Below are positions 27,733 through 36,197 of a stretch of 64,000 bases of DNA, in pieces. A model generated the notes under the pieces. That model did no database searches. It was not told the origin of the DNA and saw nothing but the letters and a program-made list of their open reading frames with translations. Source of the DNA: Algoriphagus oliviformis (GTDB lineage: Bacteria > Bacteroidota > Bacteroidia > Cytophagales > Cyclobacteriaceae); assembly GCF_017254915.1 (NCBI RefSeq), contig NZ_JAFKCT010000001.1, forward strand, positions 868,001-932,000, in the 5' to 3' direction. The position numbers were made by a program, and so were the translations under genes. Numbering within the stretch: the stretch's first letter is position 1; every line of letters begins with the position of its first letter.

Positions 27733-28689
27733 ATGAAAAAGTACCTAGCGGTATCCGGCCTGATCCTCATGAGCTTTCAGCTGAACGAAAGCGATGTCTT
27801 TGAGGCCTATACCCAAAAAATCCCCGGCACGGAGGTGACCTTTGACCTGGCGCCGATTCCAGCCGGAACCTTTAAAATGGGTTCGAACGACTCCAAATTT
27901 CCCGACCAGGGGCCCGTGCATGAAGTGAAGATCGATGCCTTTTGGATGGGCACCCACGAGGTGACTTGGGATGCTTTTGAGCTTTTCCTCGACAAGCAAT
28001 ACGAGCAGTCGGTCACCGAAGGTGGCGTGCCAGAGCGCGTGGATGGCTTGACCCGTCCCAGCCTGCCCTACCTGGATATGACTTTTGGGATGGGAAAAGA
28101 AGGCCGGCCCGCCGTGGGGATGACCCAGTACGGAGCCTTGCAGTTTTGCCACTGGCTGTATCTTAAAACCGGCATTTTCTACCGCATTCCTACCGAAGCC
28201 GAATGGGAATACGCCGCTCGCGCGGGATCTGGCGACCGCTTTTTCTTCGGAAACGAAGAGGCCCAGCTGGCCGACTATGCCTGGACTGCCGCCAACAGTG
28301 AGGGAGGAACCCACCCGGTGGGCAAAAAGAAAGCGAATCCCTGGGGGCTGTACGATATCTATGGAAATGTGCAGGAGTGGACGATAGACCTCTATGAGGC
28401 CGATTTCTACAAGCGCTCGGGCAAGGAAAACCCGGTCAATCCGGCGGAAAAGCTGTATCCCCACGTGGTGCGTGGAGGAAGCTTCAAGACTCCTGCGGAC
28501 CAAATCGGCTCTGCCGTGCGCAGTGTCTCCGACCCCGCCTGGAAGCGCATCGATCCCCAGATCCCAAAGAGCCAGTGGTGGTTTCCCGAGGCGCCCTTTA
28601 TCGGGCTGAGACTGGTGAGACCGCTGAATCCTCCGTCTCCTGAGGAGATCAAAGCCTACTATGAGCAGGCACCCATTGCTGATTATTGA
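27733..28689 (+). CDS. Formylglycine-generating-enzyme-like (SUMF1 fold) protein lacking the active-site cysteines
   Basis: The 318-aa protein carries a complete FGE/SUMF1 fold: IPAGTFKMGSND near residue 41, MGTHEVTWDAFELF, RIPTEAEWEYAARAG, GNVQEWTIDLY and VVRGGSF at 245-251. A signal peptide-like N-terminus (residues 1-18) suggests export. True FGEs need a Cys pair after RGGSW; here the segment reads RGGSFKTPADQIGSAVR with no Cys. The only cysteine is Cys139, in a structural helix. It is therefore not expected to make formylglycine, and no sulfatase is nearby. It is followed 14 nt later by the Gfo/Idh gene. Confidence 0.88.
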   Translation: MKKYLAVSGLILMSFQLNESDVFEAYTQKIPGTEVTFDLAPIPAGTFKMGSNDSKFPDQGPVHEVKIDAFWMGTHEVTWDAFELFLDKQYEQSVTEGGVPERVDGLTRPSLPYLDMTFGMGKEGRPAVGMTQYGALQFCHWLYLKTGIFYRIPTEAEWEYAARAGSGDRFFFGNEEAQLADYAWTAANSEGGTHPVGKKKANPWGLYDIYGNVQEWTIDLYEADFYKRSGKENPVNPAEKLYPHVVRGGSFKTPADQIGSAVRSVSDPAWKRIDPQIPKSQWWFPEAPFIGLRLVRPLNPPSPEEIKAYYEQAPIADY

Positions 28690-28703
28690 ACCTAAATAAC
28701 CCC

Positions 28704-30023
28704 ATGTCTATGAAAAATCTAAATTCGAGAAGAGACTTTCTCAAGACTTCCGCCCTGGTGACCGGGGGGATGATGGCGCCGTCTTTTTTGGTGCCGGGAG
28801 CCTATGCTGCTCCTGCGAATGAACTGAAGCTGGCTGTCATCGGCTGCGGTGGCCGCGGTACCGGTGCGGTATTCCAGGCTTTCGAAACCGGCCATCCCAT
28901 CAAGCTGGTGGCAATGGCAGACGCCTTCCAAGACCGTCTGGACAATAGCTATAAGGCGATTTTTGACAAGTATGGCAAGGACAAGGTGGACGTCCCTGCG
29001 GAGAAGAAGTTTGTCGGCTTTGATGGCTACAAGAAGGCCATCGCCGAGGCGGACGTGGTGATCTTGGCCACACCTCCAGGCTTCCGCCCTTCCCACTTTG
29101 AGGAAGCGGTAAACCAAGGCAAGCAGATTTTCATGGAAAAGCCCGTGGCTACCGACGCGGCGGGTATCCGTAAGGTTTTGGCGGCAGCCGAAGTGGCCAA
29201 AGCCAAAAAACTCAACGTGGTGGTGGGCCTGCAGCGCCACTACCAAAACAACTACCGCGAGGTGATGAAGCGCATCCACAACGGCGACCTCGGCGAGATC
29301 GTCGGTGGCCAGGTGTACTGGAACGACGGCGGCGTCTGGGTACGCGAGCGCAAGCCGGAGCAGACCGAGATGGAGTACCAAATGAGAAACTGGTACTATT
29401 TCAACTGGCTCTGCGGCGACCACATCGTGGAGCAGCACGTGCACAACATCGACATTGCCAACTGGGCCAAAAACTCCTATCCTGTCAAAGCCGAAGGTAC
29501 CGGAGGCAGAATGGTGAGAACTGGCAAGGACAATGGAGAAATCTTTGACCACCACGTGCTGACCTTCACCTACGACGACGGTACCGTGATCCACTCCGAG
29601 TGCCGTCACTTCCCCGGAGCCGCTAACCGCGTGGATGAGACTTTCCAAGGAACCAAAGGAAAGGTCTTCCTCAGCGCAGGCAACCATGGCGTGATGACCG
29701 ACTGGAAGGGAAATCCGATCTACACGCATGATCGCGAAAACCAGCCGAACCCCTACCAAACCGAGCACGATGAGCTTTGGGCGACCCTGTTCAAAGGAGA
29801 ATACAAATTTGCCGATGCGGAAAATGCGGCCAAGTCCACGATGACCGCCATCATGGGCCGTTATGCGACCTATTCCGGCAAGGTGCTGACTTGGGACGAA
29901 GCATTAAACGGAACCGTCGATCTCTTCCCAGAGACCCTGGCTTGGGACGCGATGCCAAAGATCCTCCCTGGTGCCGACGGCTACTATCCTCATGCGATTC
30001 CAGGCAAAACCAAAGTCATCTAA
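28704..30023 (+). CDS. Tat-exported Gfo/Idh/MocA-family oxidoreductase
   Basis: The 439-aa protein has a twin-arginine signal (NSRRDFLKTSALVTGG) and then an NAD(P)-binding Rossmann domain (LAVIGCGGRGTGAVF, residues about 42-56). The Gfo/Idh catalytic motif EKPVA follows in IFMEKPVATDAAG, then the C-terminal substrate domain with WNDGGVWVRER and DHIVEQHVHNIDIANW. Members oxidise sugar hydroxyls or act as glycosidases; exported ones usually keep the cofactor tightly bound. A TTG at 28686 would add six residues; ATG 28704 is preferred. It is 3 nt ahead of the isomerase, so the two are likely partners. Confidence 0.92.
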   Translation: MSMKNLNSRRDFLKTSALVTGGMMAPSFLVPGAYAAPANELKLAVIGCGGRGTGAVFQAFETGHPIKLVAMADAFQDRLDNSYKAIFDKYGKDKVDVPAEKKFVGFDGYKKAIAEADVVILATPPGFRPSHFEEAVNQGKQIFMEKPVATDAAGIRKVLAAAEVAKAKKLNVVVGLQRHYQNNYREVMKRIHNGDLGEIVGGQVYWNDGGVWVRERKPEQTEMEYQMRNWYYFNWLCGDHIVEQHVHNIDIANWAKNSYPVKAEGTGGRMVRTGKDNGEIFDHHVLTFTYDDGTVIHSECRHFPGAANRVDETFQGTKGKVFLSAGNHGVMTDWKGNPIYTHDRENQPNPYQTEHDELWATLFKGEYKFADAENAAKSTMTAIMGRYATYSGKVLTWDEALNGTVDLFPETLAWDAMPKILPGADGYYPHAIPGKTKVI

Positions 30024-30026
30024 ACT

Positions 30027-30950
30027 ATGGAAAGAAGAGGTTTTATCAAGCGCATGGGCCTAGGCTCTGCGGTTTTGGGTACGGCGGGAGCGATGAGTTT
30101 GCCCGCTTTCGGAGCGGAAAAGACAAGCTCCGCAGCGGCACCCACTTTCAAGATGGATTTTGCCCCGCACTTTGGGATGTTCAAAAATTCCGCCCCGGGG
30201 GGCTTTGTCGATGAGCTGAAATTCATGGCTGACCAGGGCTTCCGATCGCTGGAAGACAATGGAATGCTGAAGCGGTCTGTGGCCGACCAGGAGCTGATCG
30301 GCAAGACGCTCAGCGATCTGGGCATGCGTATGGGGGTCTTTGTGATCGATGGGGGCGACAACTGGAAAGTGTCCCTGACCACCGGAAAACAGGAGTTTCT
30401 TGACGTTTTCCTCAAGACTTGCCGCGAGTCGGTAGAAGTAGCCAAGCGCGTGGGAGCCAAATGGGCGACGGTCGTGCCAGGATATTTCGAAAGAAACCTG
30501 CCCATGGGCGTGCAGACGGGCAATGTGATCGAGGCCTTGAAGCGTGGTGCAGAGATCCTCGAGCCAGCTGGTCTGACCATGGTCTTGGAGCCGCTCAGCG
30601 ACAATCCGGACCTCTTTCTCCGCCATGCCGACCAGACCTACATGATCTGCAAGGCCGTGGGAAGTCCCAGCTGCAAGATCCTCTATGATATCTACCACAT
30701 GCAGCGCAACGAGGGCAACCTCATCGCTACCATGGAGAAGACCTGGAGCGAGATCGCCTATGTCCAAATCGGAGACAACCCCGGCCGAAAGGAACCCGGA
30801 ACCGGCGAGATCAACTACAAGAATGTTTTCAAATACATTGCTTCGAAGGGATTCACAGGCGTGATGGGCATGGAGCACGGCAATGCCTTGCCGGGCGTAG
30901 AGGGGGAAAAAGCCCTGATCGAAGCGTACAGAAAAGTAGATTTGGAATGA
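30027..30950 (+). CDS. Tat-exported TIM-barrel sugar isomerase (hydroxypyruvate isomerase family)
   Basis: The 307-aa protein starts with a twin-arginine signal (ERRGFIKRMGLGSAVLG), then a xylose-isomerase-like TIM barrel close to hydroxypyruvate isomerases. Likely metal-binding and catalytic Glu residues lie in TMVLEPLSDNP (about residue 193) and GVMGMEHGNALPG (about 275-287). The barrel core also has ILYDIYHMQRNEGN. It is 3 nt after the oxidoreductase gene and overlaps the next gene by 4 nt, so translation is coupled. A periplasmic step converting a sugar or keto-sugar is a fair inference; the substrate is unknown. Confidence 0.88.
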   Translation: MERRGFIKRMGLGSAVLGTAGAMSLPAFGAEKTSSAAAPTFKMDFAPHFGMFKNSAPGGFVDELKFMADQGFRSLEDNGMLKRSVADQELIGKTLSDLGMRMGVFVIDGGDNWKVSLTTGKQEFLDVFLKTCRESVEVAKRVGAKWATVVPGYFERNLPMGVQTGNVIEALKRGAEILEPAGLTMVLEPLSDNPDLFLRHADQTYMICKAVGSPSCKILYDIYHMQRNEGNLIATMEKTWSEIAYVQIGDNPGRKEPGTGEINYKNVFKYIASKGFTGVMGMEHGNALPGVEGEKALIEAYRKVDLE

Positions 30951-31951
30951 AGAAAGTGATTTTTTTGGCCTGCGGGCTGCTTTGGGCTTGTCTCGCGCAA
31001 GCGCAAAATCCCCAGTGGAAAGAGATCAATACACCAGTGAAAGCCTCCATCAGGGGGCTTTCACCCGTTTCGGGCCAGGTCTGTTGGGCCAGCGGCAGCG
31101 GGGGGACTTGGCTGAAGACCCTGGACGGAGGCCTGACTTGGGCGCATGGTGTGATTGCGGGTCTAGATACGGTGGATTTCCGCTCCATTCAGGCTTTTGA
31201 CGCCGAGACGGCCGTAGTCGCTTCTGCCGGGCAGCCTGCTGTGATCTATCTCACGCGAGACGGAGGGAGCTCTTGGGAAAAAGTGCATCATGAAAGTGCC
31301 CCGGAGGCATTTTTTGACGGGATAGCCTTCTCAGGAAGGAAGAAGGGCTACGTGATCGGTGATCCGGTGGTAGGAAAGTGGATGATCTTGGAGACCATGG
31401 ATGGAGGGGCGACTTGGAAGTCCATGGACGCTTTGCCCGATGCAGAGGCAGGGGAAGCGGCCTTTGCGGCCAGCGCGTCTTCGCTCGTAGTGACCAAAGA
31501 CGGTTTGGTCTTCGGGACGGGAGGCTCGGTATCGAACCTGCATTTTTACGATTTTGCCACCCAGTCATGGAGCAAAAAGAAGACCCCGATGATCCAAGGG
31601 CAGCCTTCGGAAGGGATTTTTGCAATCGTCCAGGTAGGGAAAAAGATCGTCGGTGTCGGCGGCGACTATACCAAGCTGGAGCAGCGGGAGAAGCATGCTT
31701 TGCTTTACGAAAATGACGCGTTTGGCATTCCGGTGTCGGCTCCTTTCGGCTATCGCTCGGGGATTGCTTTTTGGAAGAAAAAGAAGCTATTAGTCGCCGT
31801 AGGCCCATCCGGCTCGGATTGTTCACTGGATGGGGGGGAGAATTGGGCGGCTTTTTCCCCAGTGGGCTATCATGCGGTGAAAGTCTCGGGAGACGGAAAG
31901 GCCCTTTGGGCAAGTGGCAGCGGGGGAAGGCTTGGGATTTTAACCTATTGA
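30947..31951 (+). CDS. Exported YCF48-like beta-propeller protein
   Basis: The 334-aa protein has a Sec signal peptide (KKVIFLACGLLWACLAQAQ) and YCF48/BNR-like propeller repeats with LDGGLTW, RDGGSSWEKV, MDGGATWKS and LDGGENWAA motifs. Relatives in databases are often named oxidoreductase or photosystem II assembly-like without evidence. The start overlaps the isomerase stop by 4 nt (ATGA). Unlike the larger YCF48 protein at 15.4-18.2 kb, it has no T9SS sorting domain, so it probably stays periplasmic. It is the last clear gene of the SusCD operon. Confidence 0.85.
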   Translation: MKKVIFLACGLLWACLAQAQNPQWKEINTPVKASIRGLSPVSGQVCWASGSGGTWLKTLDGGLTWAHGVIAGLDTVDFRSIQAFDAETAVVASAGQPAVIYLTRDGGSSWEKVHHESAPEAFFDGIAFSGRKKGYVIGDPVVGKWMILETMDGGATWKSMDALPDAEAGEAAFAASASSLVVTKDGLVFGTGGSVSNLHFYDFATQSWSKKKTPMIQGQPSEGIFAIVQVGKKIVGVGGDYTKLEQREKHALLYENDAFGIPVSAPFGYRSGIAFWKKKKLLVAVGPSGSDCSLDGGENWAAFSPVGYHAVKVSGDGKALWASGSGGRLGILTY

Positions 31952-32120
31952 GGGCAAGGATACATTTTTTGCCTCAAATGCAGGGAATTACCCAGCGGGC
32001 TGTCCGAAAAAACCAAGTTTTGGATTGGTCAGCCTTTTTATCCAGTCCGTCCGTAGTATATTTAAGCAGGGAATTCTTCCGAATTCCATTCCTATCCATA
32101 CGAATCTAGACCCAAGACCC

Positions 32121-32855
32121 ATGTTTGAAATTATCCCCTCCATTTGGATTATTGATGGTAAGTGTGTCCGTCTCAAGAGAGGCGATTTTGCGACCCAGGA
32201 GGTGATTTCAACCAATCCGCTGGAAATAGCACAGGCCTTTGAAGGCATCGGTATCCGCAGGCTCCATTTGGTGGATCTGGACGGCGCTAGGAGAGGGGAG
32301 CCCAAAAACTACCACATCCTCGAGGCGATTGCAGGCTACACGGAGCTCAAAGTCGATTTTACCGGTGGCGTGTCTACCGACGGAGACGTGATCAAGTGTT
32401 TTGAATTTGGGGCGAAGACCGTTACCGTAGCCTCGGCAGCAGCCAACTTTCCGGAGCGTTTTGCCCAGTTTATCCTCTCCTATGGCAGGGAAAAGATCAA
32501 CCTCGCCGCGGACACCAATCCTGAAGACTACAAGATCAAGATCCGGGGATGGCTGAAGAAGACCGAGACGGATCTCTTTGACCATATCGAGTTTTTCTAC
32601 GAGCGCGGATTGAAGTACCTCAAGTGCTCTGATGTCACCCGCGATGGGGTGATGGAGGGGCCTAATTTTGAGCTTTACTCCCAGATAATGGAACGATATC
32701 CTTCGATCCATCTGGCGGCCTCCGGCGGCGTGCGTGGAGTGGACGACTTCAAGCAGCTGAGGGATTTGGGGCTGAAAGCGGCGGTTTTTGGCCGGGCTTA
32801 CTACGAAGGGAAGATCAGCCTCAGCGAGTTGGAGAAATTTGTGGCGGAGAACTAA
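32121..32855 (+). CDS. HisA-like TIM-barrel protein (phosphoribosylformimino-AICAR isomerase family)
   Basis: The 244-aa protein resembles HisA over its full length: IIPSIWIIDGKCVRL at the N-terminus, LHLVDLDGARRG, TGGVSTDGDV, AADTNPEDYKIKIRGW and ASGGVRGVDD. In HisA the N-terminal motif is PAIDLxxGK, where Asp is the catalytic base. Here the matching residue is Trp9. The second catalytic Asp region (AADTN) is kept. No other histidine gene is adjacent. It may be a HisA paralogue with another substrate. The open frame runs back to 32025, but ATG 32121 gives the family N-terminus. A terminator follows at 32861. Confidence 0.85.
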   Translation: MFEIIPSIWIIDGKCVRLKRGDFATQEVISTNPLEIAQAFEGIGIRRLHLVDLDGARRGEPKNYHILEAIAGYTELKVDFTGGVSTDGDVIKCFEFGAKTVTVASAAANFPERFAQFILSYGREKINLAADTNPEDYKIKIRGWLKKTETDLFDHIEFFYERGLKYLKCSDVTRDGVMEGPNFELYSQIMERYPSIHLAASGGVRGVDDFKQLRDLGLKAAVFGRAYYEGKISLSELEKFVAEN

Positions 32856-32860
32856 AACAA

Positions 32861-32884
32861 AAAAGAGGCGTGAAGGCCTCTTTT
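32861..32884 (+). terminator. Terminator after the HisA-like gene
   Basis: A 9-bp stem (AAAAGAGGC with GCCTCTTTT) around a 6-nt loop. It is convergent with the minus-strand small secreted protein, whose stop is at 32906, so it can serve both. Confidence 0.8.
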
Positions 32885-32905
32885 CTCTTTTATGATAAGG
32901 TTGGA

Positions 32906-33274
32906 TTAATCAGCTTTGAACTTGTCCACGATGTAGAGGAAAATGTTGAAGGAAAGCGTGGACGGAGACTCGATCTTCTTTGGATCTTTATCTACTACGA
33001 CTCCTCCGGCTGGCAAGTCTCTCTTTACGACAGGATTGGTATTGATGGCCTTTACCGTGTTGGCAGTTTTGGAGGCGTTGATGTGGGAAGAAATATTGTC
33101 CTGAAGTAGGGAATTGTCCTCCAAAATCACCCGATCATTGCCTTTGGGATTGTTTTCCTCCACCTTTTCGGTCTCTGACTGAGCCGAAGCATCCACTGCA
33201 ATCAAGGCCAAACCCAATACAGCTGCGCTGAGTAGGACTGGTTTTTTGAAATGAAATCCTGAGAATTTCAACAT
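32906..33274 (-). CDS. Hypothetical exported protein, 122 aa
   Basis: I do not recognise this protein. A signal peptide is clear (residues 1-32, ending VDASAQS). The mature part is polar, with Asn, Glu and Lys, and a PVVKRDLPAGGVVVDKD segment. It ends in a hydrophobic-aromatic stretch (LSFNIFLYIVDKFKAD) that may pack against a membrane or barrel. It has no T9SS sorting domain. The gene stands alone between two terminator or promoter regions, and is divergent from csaA. Confidence 0.6.
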   Translation of the reverse strand: MLKFSGFHFKKPVLLSAAVLGLALIAVDASAQSETEKVEENNPKGNDRVILEDNSLLQDNISSHINASKTANTVKAINTNPVVKRDLPAGGVVVDKDPKKIESPSTLSFNIFLYIVDKFKAD

Positions 33275-33349
33275 GGCTTAGTTTCGGATGGCTAGTTATA
33301 TAACTGGGGTCAGGGCAATAGGTTCCTAAAATTAGAAAAAAAATCCACT

Positions 33350-33688
33350 ATGCAAACGATCGATATTGAAGATTTTACCAAAATAGACCTGAGGATAGGT
33401 ACAATTATTCAGGCGGAAGTGTTTGAAAAAGCGCGCAAACCGGCATACAAAATTTGGATAGACCTCGGCCCGGACTTGGGTGTGAAAAAGTCTTCCGCCC
33501 AGGTGACTTCCTTCTATGATCCGCAGCAGCTGCTCGGGATGCAGGTGCTCTGTGTCTGCAATTTCAAGCCCCGACAGATTGCCGATTTTATGTCGGAAGT
33601 CTTGGTAACGGGATTTACCGCAGAGAATGGCGGGATCGTCTTGGCTACCGCCGAGAGGACAGTTCCAAACGGCCAGAAGCTCCACTAA
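33350..33688 (+). CDS. csaA: CsaA-type tRNA-binding domain protein
   Basis: The 112-aa protein is a stand-alone tRNA-binding OB-fold domain of the CsaA type, a dimeric protein reported to act as an export-related chaperone in Bacillus. Matching blocks are [11 protein letters not shown] near the start, [21 protein letters not shown], and [24 protein letters not shown]. The length equals that of CsaA. It overlaps the convergent Rieske gene by 4 nt. Family assignment is strong; the role here is inferred. Confidence 0.92.
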   Translation: MQTIDIEDFTKIDLRIGTIIQAEVFEKARKPAYKIWIDLGPDLGVKKSSAQVTSFYDPQQLLGMQVLCVCNFKPRQIADFMSEVLVTGFTAENGGIVLATAERTVPNGQKLH

Positions 33689-34008
33689 GGCAGGGTGATC
33701 TTCAGTCCGCTGTCCTCGATACGGGCAGGATAGACTTCCAAGTCTCCGCAGGAGCCCGCCCGCAGCGCTCCCGTGGCCAGGTCAAAGCGGTACTCGTGCA
33801 GGGGACAGATGATCTCTCCCAGGCCATTGATCGTCCCCTGTGTGAGTGCTGCGCCCCGGTGCGGACAGGAAGCCGCAAAGACGAAGATGCGCTTGCCAAT
33901 TCTCACTCCGCCGAGTAGCTTGTCACCCAGCTGGATTTTCTTGATCACCTTTTCGGGGAAAAAGCCCAAAACCTGTTCTTTGCTGCTGCCAAGGCTGTAT
34001 TCTTTCAT
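33685..34008 (-). CDS. Rieske [2Fe-2S] protein
   Basis: The 107-aa soluble protein is a Rieske-type ferredoxin-like domain. The cluster ligands are Cys48, His50, Cys68 and His71 in [10 protein letters not shown] and [10 protein letters not shown], giving CxH-x17-CxxH. Such small proteins transfer electrons in the cytoplasm, for example to oxygenases or nitrite reductases, but no such enzyme is adjacent. The frame extends to a TTG at 34038; the ATG at 34008 (MKEYSLGS) is chosen. It ends 4 nt inside csaA on the other strand. Confidence 0.88.
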   Translation of the reverse strand: MKEYSLGSSKEQVLGFFPEKVIKKIQLGDKLLGGVRIGKRIFVFAASCPHRGAALTQGTINGLGEIICPLHEYRFDLATGALRAGSCGDLEVYPARIEDSGLKITLP

Positions 34009-34112
34009 CAAATCACGTTTGAAACGCAAATTAACCAACTAACCCAGAGGCCGTTGTTTTTTTGGGGATTCCTGTCCAAATTCCCAAAAGCTACAATTAA
34101 CCTGAACGAACC

Positions 34113-34856
34113 ATGAGAAAATACCTGTTTTTACCCCTTCTTTTTTTGGCGAGCTGGGCTGGAGCCCAGAGCCTGGATGGAGCCTGGAAGATGGTCCTCC
34201 AAAATGGGAAACCCGTCACCGACCAGGAATATGTCAAGATTTATCAGGACGACTACTTTGCCTTTGGGGTGAAAAATGCCGCTGACAATGCCTTCATCGG
34301 TGCAGGGGGAGGCCCGTATGTGTTTGCCGATGGGAAGTATTCGGAGACGCTGGATTTTTTTACCCTCAATCCCCTCCAAGTGGGGACGACCACTCCCTTC
34401 AAGGCTGAGCTAAAAGGAAACCGTCTGACGCTCTCCGCAAACACCAACGATGGCATGCTCGTCGAGACTTGGGAGAAAATCTCCGACTCGGAGGATGCCC
34501 TCACGGGCAATTGGGTGATCACGGGGCGCAAGCGCGAGGGGGAGATCTCCAGATCCACACCCGGTGCCCGGCGAACCATCAAGATCCTTAGCGGCGGCAG
34601 ATTCCAATGGGTGGCCTTCAACTCGGAGACCAAGGAATTTTCCGGCACGGGAGGCGGTACCTACACCGCTGTCGATGGGAAGTACACCGAAAACATCACC
34701 TTCTTCTCCCGGGACAACAGCCGCGTGGGAGCCAGTCTTGGATTTGGCTTTGAGGTGATCGACGGGGAGTGGCATCACAGCGGCCTGAGCTCTACAGGGA
34801 ATCCCATCTATGAGATCTGGACGCCCTATGCGATTGGGTATAAGCCTGTAAAATAG
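34113..34856 (+). CDS. Exported protein with two tandem DUF4488-like domains
   Basis: The 247-aa protein has a signal peptide (RKYLFLPLLFLASWAGAQ) and two copies of a lipocalin-like beta domain. Copy 1 (about 20-127) begins LDGAWKM and has GGGPYVFADGKYSETLDFF. Copy 2 (about 130-240) begins LTGNWVITG and has GGGTYTAVDGKYTENITFF. The copies share spacing and the GG.Y..DGKY.E motif, so they arose by duplication. Function unknown. A perfect 19-bp inverted repeat terminator follows, shared with the convergent cysteine desulfurase. Confidence 0.7.
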   Translation: MRKYLFLPLLFLASWAGAQSLDGAWKMVLQNGKPVTDQEYVKIYQDDYFAFGVKNAADNAFIGAGGGPYVFADGKYSETLDFFTLNPLQVGTTTPFKAELKGNRLTLSANTNDGMLVETWEKISDSEDALTGNWVITGRKREGEISRSTPGARRTIKILSGGRFQWVAFNSETKEFSGTGGGTYTAVDGKYTENITFFSRDNSRVGASLGFGFEVIDGEWHHSGLSSTGNPIYEIWTPYAIGYKPVK

Positions 34857-34872
34857 GTCGCCAGATGGCCTG

Positions 34873-34914
34873 TAAAACAAAAGAGGAGCCTCATCAGGCT
34901 CCTCTTTTGTTTTA
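34873..34914. terminator. Bidirectional terminator, 19-bp perfect stem
   Basis: A perfect 19-bp inverted repeat with core CAAAAGAGGAGCCT around the loop CATC. It lies between convergent genes and reaches into the stop codon of the cysteine desulfurase on the minus strand. Confidence 0.93.
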
Positions 34915-36054
34915 TGCCTCTACGAGGTAGAGTTCTTTCAGTTTGTCTATCGCATAGTCTACTTCCTCCAGGGTATTGAACCTGCTGAAGGAGAAGCGAA
35001 CCGAATCCCGCTCTGGGTTGTGGTTCAGGGCTCTCAAAACGTGAGAGCCGACGGTCGCTCCGGAGCTGCAGGCTGAGCCCCCGGAGGCGGAGATACCTTC
35101 GATGTCCAGATTAAAGAGCAGCATGCCGCGGTTGGCTGGGGAAGGAGGGAGGCTTACGTTCAGAACCGTGTAGAGGCTTTTGTCCATCTCCGCGGAAAGT
35201 CCGTTGAACTCGACACCGGGTATGTCCTGCACCAGCTTTTCGATAAAGTGTTTTTTGATCTTTTCGACGTGCGCTTGATGACCTGCCATGTCCTCATAGG
35301 CCAATTCCAACGCTTTTGCAATCCCGATGATCCCGATGACGTTTTCAGTTCCGCCGCGCATGTTGCGCTCCTGGGCACCGCCATGGATGAAAGGATGGAT
35401 TTTCTTGTCCTTTCTCACATAAAGGAAGCCCGAGCCCTTCGGTCCGTGAAACTTGTGCCCACCAGCCACGATGGCATCAATGGGGAGGGTTTTCAGGTCA
35501 TGCACGTAGTGGCCCATGGTCTGCACCGTGTCAGAGTGGAAAAAGGCCTCATAGCTTTTGGCCAGTTCTCCGATCTGGTTGAGGTCATTGAGGTTTCCGA
35601 TCTCGTTGTTGGCGTGCATAAGAGACACCAGGCTTTTGGGATTAGCCTTGAGCAGATCCTCCACTTGGAAGAGGTCGATTTCGCCTTGCTCGTTTACATC
35701 CAGGATGCTGAGTTTCACCTTTCCCTTTTTCTCCAACACTTCCAGGGTATGGAGTACGGCGTGGTGCTCCAGGGGGGACGTGATGGCGTGCTGTATGCCG
35801 TGGCTTTCGATGCCGCAAACCAGCGCGGTATTGTCCGCTTCCGTGCCGCCCGAGGTAAAAAAGATCTCCGAGGGGCTTGCATTGAGCAATTCCGCCACTT
35901 TTTTTCTAGAGCGTTCGATGGCTGTACGTACCTCACGACCATGGCTATGTACGGAGGAAGGGTTGCCAAAGTGGGTTCTCATATAGGGCAGCATAGCGTC
36001 GATCACCCGATCGTCCATCGCTGTAGTGGCGGCATTGTCAAAGTAAACTTTCAT
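34912..36054 (-). CDS. Cysteine desulfurase (NifS/IscS class)
   Basis: This 380-aa PLP enzyme removes sulfur from cysteine for Fe-S clusters and other thio-cofactors. PLP is held by Lys201 in GGHKFHGPKGSGF, and the persulfide-carrying Cys329 lies in SGGSACSSGA. FTSGGTEADNTAL and HANNEIGNL are further family blocks. The C-terminus is slightly shorter than in E. coli IscS, and no iscU or hscA is adjacent, so the choice between general Fe-S and tRNA thiolation roles is open. It is 143 nt downstream of glmM on the same strand. Confidence 0.95.
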   Translation of the reverse strand: MKVYFDNAATTAMDDRVIDAMLPYMRTHFGNPSSVHSHGREVRTAIERSRKKVAELLNASPSEIFFTSGGTEADNTALVCGIESHGIQHAITSPLEHHAVLHTLEVLEKKGKVKLSILDVNEQGEIDLFQVEDLLKANPKSLVSLMHANNEIGNLNDLNQIGELAKSYEAFFHSDTVQTMGHYVHDLKTLPIDAIVAGGHKFHGPKGSGFLYVRKDKKIHPFIHGGAQERNMRGGTENVIGIIGIAKALELAYEDMAGHQAHVEKIKKHFIEKLVQDIPGVEFNGLSAEMDKSLYTVLNVSLPPSPANRGMLLFNLDIEGISASGGSACSSGATVGSHVLRALNHNPERDSVRFSFSRFNTLEEVDYAIDKLKELYLVEA

Positions 36055-36197
36055 CTGGGTGTAGGTTTAATTTTTTCAAAGGCCACAGCTGTCTGCCTCA
36101 GGCAGGCGGGATTTCGCATGGCACTTGTTAATCTCTAGTTTGCTGGATGAAATACCTGATTCCATCCGATTTGGGTTTGGGTACTCGTACTGCTGGA

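Noticed and set aside
27733..28689. Sulfatase-activating enzyme for a carbohydrate sulfatase
   Set aside because: The catalytic cysteines are missing and no sulfatase gene lies in the window.
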